Part shown: positions 1 through 4,754 of the stretch, one piece after another | How positions within the stretch are numbered: the first letter of the stretch is position 1 | Layout: every line of letters starts with the position of its first letter | Assembly (NCBI GenBank): GCA_934699065.1 | Contig: CAKUWD010000043.1 | Span: 1-16,466, forward strand | Source: an uncultured Treponema sp. | GTDB lineage: Bacteria > Spirochaetota > Spirochaetia > Treponematales > Treponemataceae | Length of the DNA stretch: 16,466 nucleotides | Direction: 5' to 3' | Translations under genes and position numbers: made by a program | The notes under the pieces: generated by a model | What the model was told of the DNA's origin: nothing | Database searches by the model: none | What the model saw: the letters and a program-made list of their open reading frames with translations, nothing else

Positions 1-168
1 ATCAATGATATCAATGTTTTCAATGCAATCATCCGGGTACTGCTGGTAATGCACATGATAAAGCTTATACCAGTCTTCCTTAAACTTTACCATGTAGGCA
101 AAAGCAGGTGAGGTGTGAATCATAAAAATCGAGATTGCCAGAATGATGGAGAAAATACGCTTTTTCAC
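1..168 (-). CDS. Exported protein of unknown function (N-terminal part, runs off window)
   Basis: Reading the minus strand from a GTG at 168 gives 56 open codons up to the window edge. The protein begins MKKRIFSIILAISIFMIHTS, followed by PAFA and a short linker. This is a classic Sec signal peptide (basic start, about 16 hydrophobic residues, cleavage probably after A-F-A at residue 24), so the product should be periplasmic or outer-membrane associated. The visible mature part is rich in Tyr, Asp and His (WYKLYHVHYQQYPDDCIENI) and matches no family I can name with confidence. GTG is chosen because the signal peptide starts there; the ATG one base upstream is immediately followed by TGA. No Shine-Dalgarno is visible. 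The gene is divergent from flgB and has its own sigma-28-like promoter, so a motility-linked role is inferred, for example a periplasmic flagellar accessory protein. Confidence 0.7.
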   Translation of the reverse strand, partial: MKKRIFSIILAISIFMIHTSPAFAYMVKFKEDWYKLYHVHYQQYPDDCIENIDIID

Positions 169-175
169 ATTTTAT

Positions 176-202
176 TTATCGGAAAAATCTGAAAAATGTT
201 TA
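176..202 (-). promoter_or_regulatory. Sigma-28 (FliA)-type promoter for the minus-strand exported protein
   Basis: On the minus strand TAAACATT (202-195) is followed by exactly 11 bases and TCCGATAA (183-176). The FliA consensus is TAAAGTTT, 11 bases, GCCGATAA. The -10 matches 7 of 8 positions and the -35 matches 6 of 8. A start 7 or so bases after the -10 falls at about 169, right at the GTG codon, so the transcript would be leaderless or nearly so. Confidence 0.6.
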
Positions 203-260
203 TGAAGATTATTTTTTGAACAGTTTTTTCTATAAGTAAGACATATTTCGCATTAAAAAC

Positions 261-287
261 TAAACCTTTTTCTTCATTTTCCGAAAA
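261..287 (+). promoter_or_regulatory. Sigma-28 (FliA)-like promoter for flgB
   Basis: TAAACCTT (261-268), 11 bases, then TCCGAAAA (280-287) fits the motility-sigma layout with 6 of 8 matches in each box. The predicted start near 294 leaves a leader of about 65 bases before the flgB ATG and includes its Shine-Dalgarno AGGAGG at 345-350. No well-spaced sigma-70 pair is visible in this gap: TTGAAC at 216 and TATAAG at 231 are only 9 bases apart. It lies back to back with the similar promoter on the other strand. Confidence 0.5.
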
Positions 288-361
288 TCAAGTAGATGTA
301 AACAAAATGGACAGCGGCATACATTCGTTTGCCAACCGTCCCTCAGGAGGATACAACTGCC

Positions 362-778
362 ATGAATACTTTTTCTCGTTCAATTGATCTTTTACAGCGC
401 GAGATGAATGTAGCAAACCTTCGATATCAGGTAAGTGCAAACAATCTTGCAAATAGTGAAGTACCAAACTTCAAAAGATCTACCGTTAATTTCGAGAGTG
501 AACTTAAGCGAGCCTTCGATTCAGAAGAAGCTGCTAAAAGTGCATTCCACCTTTCAACAACAAATACACGTCACATTCAGGTAAACGTTCCTTACGATTA
601 CCGCGATGTAGAGCCACGCCGCGTTCTTGATTATACAAGTACTTCAAAGGCAAACGGAAATAACGTGGATGCAGAAACAGAAGCCAACAACATCCTCCAG
701 ATTCAGATGCAGTACCGCCTTCTCACTCAGCTCACAGATTTTGAGTTTGATCAGGTGAATACGGCTATGAAAAAGTAG
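362..778 (+). CDS. flgB: Flagellar basal-body rod protein FlgB
   Basis: This is the proximal rod subunit of the periplasmic flagellum. The 138-residue product is the usual FlgB length. The N-terminus carries the rod/hook/filament signature: an amphipathic helix (SRSIDLLQREMNVANLRYQV) followed by the S-A-N-N-L-A-N-S-E-V-P-N-F-K motif (about residues 25-38), where rod proteins conserve ANNLAN and the P-x-F/Y-K ending. The C-terminus (NNILQIQMQYRLLTQLTDFEF) is the matching coiled-coil helix. ATG 362 is chosen because AGGAGG sits at 345-350. A longer reading from TTG 329 would add 11 residues that overlap that site and lie outside the family's conserved start. It is first in the flgB-flgC-fliE cluster and is separated from flgC by 159 bases of repeat sequence. 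Confidence 0.95.
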   Translation: MNTFSRSIDLLQREMNVANLRYQVSANNLANSEVPNFKRSTVNFESELKRAFDSEEAAKSAFHLSTTNTRHIQVNVPYDYRDVEPRRVLDYTSTSKANGNNVDAETEANNILQIQMQYRLLTQLTDFEFDQVNTAMKK

Positions 779-937
779 CTGTTAGCAGTTAGCAGTTAGT
801 TATTAGCAAAGGAGGGGGAAGTCTCCCCCTCGCGTCAGCCCGCTTTCAGCGGTCTTCTGCTACCCCCTCAACGGGGCTCAGATGCCGCCCCGTAACGCCC
901 CGCTCGGTGTTACAATAAATAAAGGAGTGTAAGTAAC
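779..937 (+). repeat. GC-rich structured intergenic repeat between flgB and flgC
   Basis: This gap is much richer in G and C than the genes beside it. It opens with a short tandem GTTAGCA repeat (about 781-799). An 8-bp perfect hairpin follows: GAGGGGGA 812-819 with TCCCCCTC 824-831. Next are CCGCT 840-844 with AGCGG 848-852, and a 7-bp stem ACGGGGC 871-877 with GCCCCGT 887-893. CCCC 864-867 could instead pair with GGGG 873-876. No T-run follows any stem, so these are not ordinary intrinsic terminators. The flgC ribosome binding site lies just after the structured part (AGGAG at 923-927). It is probably a dispersed element, but no second copy is in this window. Confidence 0.6.
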
Positions 938-1396
938 ATGGGAATGTTCACAAGTATAAATATAGCAGCTACAGGAATGAGTGCAGAACGCCTCAGAAGT
1001 GATGTAATTTCAGATAACATTGCAAACGCAAGTACAACACGTACACAGGATGGCGGACCATTCAAAAAGTCAACAGTAATAATGCGTCCGATATCAGATT
1101 CAAATCCACAGTGGAGAACACCTTTTACACCAGCCAGTCTTGATAATGGTCCTGGAAAAGGCGTAAAGGTTCTTGAAATCACAAAAGATACTTCAGAAGG
1201 TCGTCTTGTTTATGACCCGACCCATCCGGATGCATATCAGAGTGGTCCTCACAAAGGTTACGTTGAGTATCCGAATGTAAACATAGTAAACGAAATGGTA
1301 GACCTCATTTCTGCTTCACGTGCTTACGAGGCAAATGCAACTGTAATTGACGGCGCAAAAGATATGTTCAGCGCTGCCCTCGAAATCGGCCGCTAA
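938..1396 (+). CDS. flgC: Flagellar basal-body rod protein FlgC
   Basis: This is the second proximal rod subunit, 152 residues as expected for spirochaete FlgC. The N-terminus MGMFTSINIAATGMSAERLR followed by SDVISDNIANASTTRT is the rod-family signature (the I-A-A-T-G-M-S-A-x-R-x-R and N-I-A-N-A-S-T-T-R-T blocks). The C-terminus has the FlgC hallmark YPNVNIVNEMVDLISASRAY followed by EANATVIDGAKDMFSAALEI, the helix that packs against the N-terminal helix in the rod. AAAGGAG at 921-927 lies 10 bases before the ATG. The flanking gaps both carry structured repeats, which is unusual inside a flagellar operon. Export is through the flagellar type III apparatus, so no signal peptide is expected or seen. 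Confidence 0.96.
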   Translation: MGMFTSINIAATGMSAERLRSDVISDNIANASTTRTQDGGPFKKSTVIMRPISDSNPQWRTPFTPASLDNGPGKGVKVLEITKDTSEGRLVYDPTHPDAYQSGPHKGYVEYPNVNIVNEMVDLISASRAYEANATVIDGAKDMFSAALEIGR

Positions 1397-1401
1397 TTAA
1401 G

Positions 1402-1464
1402 TGTCATCCCGAACTTGTTTCGGGATCTAATAAAATGAGATGCTGAAATAAGTTCAGCATGACA
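1402..1464. repeat. Inverted pair of short hairpin repeats (GTCAT..ATCT family), copies 1 and 2
   Basis: Copy 1 is an 8-bp perfect hairpin, ATCCCGAA 1406-1413 with TTCGGGAT 1419-1426, loop CTTGT. Copy 2 lies in the opposite orientation: ATGCTGAA 1440-1447 with TTCAGCAT 1453-1460, loop ATAAG. Reverse-complementing copy 2 gives the same frame as copy 1, with stem bases changed in compensating pairs. The flanks GTCAT and ATCT are shared. Two more copies lie at 7826-7909. No T-run follows either hairpin. Confidence 0.8.
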
Positions 1465-1494
1465 AAGAACTTACTTACGTTCGTTAGTTTTTAG

Positions 1495-1523
1495 TGTACA
1501 AAACTTCTTTGATACTGTACAAT
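1495..1523 (+). promoter_or_regulatory. Weak candidate sigma-70-type promoter before fliE
   Basis: TGTACA (1495-1500), 17 bases, then TACAAT (1518-1523): 4 of 6 and 5 of 6 matches. It would start transcription almost at the fliE ribosome binding site (AGAGGGG, 1531-1537). A pair this weak can occur by chance in AT-rich DNA. Confidence 0.2.
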
Positions 1524-1545
1524 GAAAGTCAGAGGGGAATAAAAA

Positions 1546-1938
1546 ATGAAAATTCAGGATTTCGGCACCTTACAGATGGTGCGCACAGATAAAGCTCATT
1601 TTGGTCAGGGAAAAATCCAGCCGCTTACACAGAATGCACCTGGAATGTCTCCAGTTTCAAAGATCCATCGTGCAGAAGAAAGTACTCAGGCTGCTTCAAT
1701 CCAGCCTGCAGGACAGTCAAAATCTTTTCAGACATATCTTCTTGATGCGCTTGAATCAGTAAATAATCAGCAGCTGGATGTTACAAACGTACAGCAGAAG
1801 CTTATCACAGATCCTGATGAAGTAAATGTTTCAGACGTTACAATTGCAATGGCAAAAGCCCGCATGAGCCTCAACCTTGCACAGACTGTTATCGACAGAC
1901 TGGTAAGCGGCTGGAACGAAATCACTACAACACGCTAA
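1546..1938 (+). CDS. fliE: Flagellar hook-basal body complex protein FliE
   Basis: FliE joins the MS ring to the proximal rod at the base of the flagellum and is needed for type III export. The product is 130 residues, slightly longer than enteric FliE because of an extended, Gln/Ser-rich N-terminal half (about residues 1-58) of low conservation. The C-terminal half is diagnostic: SFQTYLLDALESVNNQQLDV (59-78), then the D-P-D-E-V-N-V-S-D-V-T-I-A-M-A-K-A-R-M-S-L block and a terminal amphipathic helix. AGAGGGG at 1531-1537 supports the ATG. It follows flgC after 149 bases that contain two hairpin repeats. In most spirochaetes fliF follows fliE directly; here the next gene is an unrelated small ORF. 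Confidence 0.95.
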   Translation: MKIQDFGTLQMVRTDKAHFGQGKIQPLTQNAPGMSPVSKIHRAEESTQAASIQPAGQSKSFQTYLLDALESVNNQQLDVTNVQQKLITDPDEVNVSDVTIAMAKARMSLNLAQTVIDRLVSGWNEITTTR

Positions 1939-1952
1939 ATTAATATCCGTAA

Positions 1953-2378
1953 ATGACAAATATTCAGGAACAGATAGCTGCAGCCCTCATACAGCTGTCT
2001 GAAAAGTCATTAATTACAGAAGCAAATCTCGCAAAAAAAATCCGAGACAATATTAAACTTAACGGAAAGAACAAAGCCGGCTTACCATTTCGTGATATTG
2101 AAGAAGCTGTGTTTTATATAGAAGAAAATAACAATCTGCATTATGCTCTGCATCTCAATTCTGCAAATGATATTCTTCTCAAGCAGGAAGAAAAAGCAAG
2201 TCCGCTAGATCCAGATTCCCGCAAGCGCCGCCTTTCCAGTGAAAAATCTATGAGCATTCTTACAAGTGGTGATGTAAAATCAGCTTTGTCTGGAAGTGCA
2301 ACAGGTTCAAAACCCTACAAAAAACGTACTGATAAAAAACGTTTGAATGTAAATAAAAATTATGATGACTACGAATGA
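1953..2378 (+). CDS. Small protein of unknown function with basic C-terminal tail
   Basis: A 141-residue product I do not recognise. The first 80 or so residues look folded and helix-rich (IQEQIAAALIQLSEKSLITE, then a LAKKIRDNIKLNGKN stretch and FRDIEEAVFYIEENNNLHYA), faintly like a small winged-helix or helical-bundle domain. The last 60 residues are Ser-, Lys- and Arg-rich and probably disordered, ending in K-R-T-D-K-K-R-L-N-V-N-K-N and three acidic-aromatic residues. There is no signal peptide or membrane segment. It starts 14 bases after fliE without a clear Shine-Dalgarno, and its last 17 bases overlap the start of the next gene, so translation is probably coupled on both sides. The basic tail could bind nucleic acid, but nothing in the sequence proves it. 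Confidence 0.7.
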   Translation: MTNIQEQIAAALIQLSEKSLITEANLAKKIRDNIKLNGKNKAGLPFRDIEEAVFYIEENNNLHYALHLNSANDILLKQEEKASPLDPDSRKRRLSSEKSMSILTSGDVKSALSGSATGSKPYKKRTDKKRLNVNKNYDDYE

Positions 2379-3189
2379 AATCTTAATAGGTACAAGTGGT
2401 TATGATTATCCCGAATGGAAAGGGGAATTTTATCCGCAAGACCTTAAGCGCAAAGATTTCCTACAGTTTTATGCCACTCAGTTTAATGCCCTTGAAGTAA
2501 ACAATACTTTTTACAATATGCCTACAGCAGAAAGGCTTCTCTCTTTTTATGACCGTAGCAGCGGCCTGCTGAAATTCAGCATAAAAGCAAACCGCTTACT
2601 CACTCATGAAATTGCCCGCAACTGGCAGGCCGCCGCCGCAGACTTTCTTTCCGCAGTTGCACCCCTCGCAGAGAAAGCCAGCCTCTGTGCCGTACTTTTT
2701 CAATTTCCACAAAGCTTTCATTATACAGACGAAAACAGAATCTATCTTGCAAAATTAATCAGCTTTTTTCAGGGACTTCCTCTTGTAGTAGAGTTTCGTC
2801 ATGTTGAGTGGATAAGAGAATCTGTTCTTTCTGGTCTCGAACAGCGTGGAACTAGTCTCTGCTTCTGCGATATGCCTCAGCTAAAAGCCTTACCAGATGG
2901 TAAAACAATAAAAGCTCCGTTTGTTGGCCCCATTGCTTACATCCGTCTGCACGGCCGCAACGCAGATGCCTGGTATTCAAATGAAATCTCGAAAAAAGCC
3001 GCAAACAGTAATTCTTCCAACGGCTCTTCCCGCTATACCTACGATTACAGCGATTCTGAACTGGCCGAATTTGTTCCGGTTTTCCAGAGTGCCGAAATCA
3101 CAGGAAAAAAGCCCGTAGTCTTTTTTAATAATCATCCGAATGGCAGCGGGGCGCGGAATGCTGGAAAACTTAAAGAGTTATTAAAATAA
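2362..3189 (+). CDS. DUF72 family protein (YecE-like)
   Basis: The 275-residue product carries the DUF72/YecE blocks in order: IGTSGYDYPEWKGEFYP near the N-terminus, ALEVNNTFYNMP (about residues 44-55), KFSIKANRLLTHE, the VVEFRHVEW strand near 140, Y-I-R-L-H-G-R-N near 193, and FFNNHPNGSGARNAGKL at the end. The family adopts a TIM-barrel-like fold; its biochemical activity is not settled, so no reaction is assigned. ATG 2362 is followed by a second ATG at 2365, and the gene overlaps the previous one by 17 bases with no Shine-Dalgarno, which suggests coupled translation. Length is normal for the family and no key block is missing. Confidence 0.9.
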   Translation: MMTTNEILIGTSGYDYPEWKGEFYPQDLKRKDFLQFYATQFNALEVNNTFYNMPTAERLLSFYDRSSGLLKFSIKANRLLTHEIARNWQAAAADFLSAVAPLAEKASLCAVLFQFPQSFHYTDENRIYLAKLISFFQGLPLVVEFRHVEWIRESVLSGLEQRGTSLCFCDMPQLKALPDGKTIKAPFVGPIAYIRLHGRNADAWYSNEISKKAANSNSSNGSSRYTYDYSDSELAEFVPVFQSAEITGKKPVVFFNNHPNGSGARNAGKLKELLK

Positions 3190-3276
3190 TTGTCCGATTT
3201 ATGCTGTAACTCTTTATTTTGACGACTCCATAAGTCTGATAATCCGAGGCTTTTCCCTTCTTAAGGAGTTTCTGAT

Positions 3277-3305
3277 TCGACAAATCAAATTTCCTCGTGT
3301 AAAAT
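3277..3305 (+). promoter_or_regulatory. Candidate sigma-70-type promoter for the Dcu transporter
   Basis: TCGACA (3277-3282), 17 bases, TAAAAT (3300-3305) gives 5 of 6 matches in both boxes. The predicted start near 3312 leaves about 12 bases of leader, just enough to include the Shine-Dalgarno AGAGGTG at 3314-3320. The 134-base gap before the gene (3190-3323) contains no other feature I can support. Confidence 0.4.
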
Positions 3306-3323
3306 AGAATTCAAGAGGTGATT

Positions 3324-4694
3324 ATGACACTTGCGATGATTCTTGAATTGCTGGTTGTACTTGCGGCTCTTTATGTGGGCTCGCGCTATGGAAGTCTTGC
3401 CCTGGGAGCAATTTCTGGTATAGGACTTTTTATTCTGGTTTTGTGTGTGGGAATGAAGCCTGGTAATCCGCCTACTGATGTAATTTACATTATCATTGCG
3501 GCTATTACCTGCGCGGGTATGATGCATGCGGCTGGTGGTATGGATTGGCTTATCCAGCTGGCAGAAAAACTTTTGCGTAAGCATCCTAATCAGATTATTT
3601 TTCTGGCACCACTTTGTACCTTCTTTTTAACTGTGCTTGTTGGTACCGGCCACGTTGTTTATACTCTTATGCCGATTATTGCCGACATCTCCCTGAAAAA
3701 AGGAATCCGCCCTGAGCGTCCCTGCGCCGTTGCCTCAATTGCAAGTCAGGTAGGAATTACCTGTTCGCCGATTTCTGCGGCTGTCGCTTCCTTTGTCGTA
3801 ATTTCCGGTACAAACGGTTTTGATGTTAATAATGTTCAGGTTGTTGCAATTACAATTCCGTCCTGCCTGTGCGGTATTCTTATGGCAGCTCTTGTTTCAT
3901 ATAAACGCGGAAAAGACCTGGATAAGGATCCTGAATTTCAGGCTCGTCTTGCAGATCCGGAAACTAAGGCTTATATGTATGGTTCTAATGCTTCTGTTCT
4001 GGACAAGCAGGTTTCTAAAGAGGCGAAGATTTCTGTTTTTATCTTCCTTGGTGCAATTGCGCTTATTGTTTTCTATTCTATAATGCAGATTGCAGGACAC
4101 GATATCCGCCCTCAGTATATTGCAAAACTTGCCGATGGAAGTGAAAAAGTCAGCCGCCTTGGTATGAATCTTATTATTCAGATTGTATTGATTACTGCGG
4201 CTGCTGTTATGATTATTTTTGCCAAGACTTCTCCTAAAAAGGCTGTGAGCGGGGCTGTGTGGCAGAGTGGTATGGTTGCAGTTGTTGCCATTTACGGAAT
4301 TGCCTGGTTAGCCGATACTTACTTTTCAAACTATCTTCCTGTAATCGAAAGCGGTCTAAAAGGTATTGTTGAGCGCTTCCCATGGACAATTGCCTTCGCA
4401 TTTTTTGCCGTAAGCGTACTCATTAATTCTCAGGGGGCAACGCTTGTGGCAATGCTTCCTCTGGCTTACAAGCTTGGTATTCCGGGGACAGTTCTGCTTG
4501 GTGTTATGCCTAGTGTTTACGCTTACTTCTTTATTCCAAACTATCCGAGTGATATTGCTACTGTAAACTTTGACCGCTCAGGTACTACTAAGATTGGAAA
4601 ATATCTGCTCAACCACAGTTTTATGCTGCCTGGCCTTACCAGCGTAATCACTTCGACTATTGTTGGAACTATTCTTGTGAAGATTTTTTATTGA
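3324..4694 (+). CDS. dcuB: Anaerobic C4-dicarboxylate transporter, DcuB type
   Basis: An inner-membrane carrier of the Dcu family (TC 2.A.13), which exchanges fumarate, malate, aspartate and succinate in anaerobes. The 456-residue product is close to the usual Dcu length of about 440-450 and has roughly ten or more hydrophobic segments. It resembles DcuB more than DcuA: GTGHVVYTLMPII (about 111-123), GIRPERPCAVASIASQVGIT, the cytoplasmic loop with RGKDLDKDPEFQ, NSQGATLVAMLPLAYKLGIP, then Y-P-S-D-I-A-T-V-N-F-D-R-S-G-T-T and an N-H-S-F-M-L-P-G helix. ATG 3324 is chosen over GTG 3318, because the GTG lies inside the Shine-Dalgarno. It precedes a hydratase by 60 bases on the same strand. That pairing suggests uptake or exchange of organic acids for fermentation or fumarate reduction, an inference from context. 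Confidence 0.92.
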   Translation: MTLAMILELLVVLAALYVGSRYGSLALGAISGIGLFILVLCVGMKPGNPPTDVIYIIIAAITCAGMMHAAGGMDWLIQLAEKLLRKHPNQIIFLAPLCTFFLTVLVGTGHVVYTLMPIIADISLKKGIRPERPCAVASIASQVGITCSPISAAVASFVVISGTNGFDVNNVQVVAITIPSCLCGILMAALVSYKRGKDLDKDPEFQARLADPETKAYMYGSNASVLDKQVSKEAKISVFIFLGAIALIVFYSIMQIAGHDIRPQYIAKLADGSEKVSRLGMNLIIQIVLITAAAVMIIFAKTSPKKAVSGAVWQSGMVAVVAIYGIAWLADTYFSNYLPVIESGLKGIVERFPWTIAFAFFAVSVLINSQGATLVAMLPLAYKLGIPGTVLLGVMPSVYAYFFIPNYPSDIATVNFDRSGTTKIGKYLLNHSFMLPGLTSVITSTIVGTILVKIFY

Positions 4695-4718
4695 TTGCTT
4701 GAAGCTGCGAAATATGAT
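4691..4718 (+). promoter_or_regulatory. Weak candidate promoter for the hydratase gene
   Basis: TTGATT (4691-4696) overlaps the dcuB stop codon and is followed after 16 bases by TATGAT (4713-4718): 4 of 6 and 5 of 6 matches. The 60-base gap holds no terminator, so read-through from dcuB is equally possible. Confidence 0.25.
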
Positions 4719-4754
4719 ATCTTGTTTCTATTCTAAATAACAAAGGAAATCACA

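Noticed and set aside
329..361. Longer flgB from TTG 329
   Set aside because: It adds 11 residues outside the conserved FlgB start and lies over the AGGAGG that serves ATG 362.
812..831. GAGGGGGA hairpin as a terminator for flgB
   Set aside because: No T-run follows, and flgC must be expressed with flgB.
910..1182. 90-codon minus-strand ORF opposite flgC
   Set aside because: It lies mostly inside a conserved gene on the other strand and shows no family resemblance or ribosome site.
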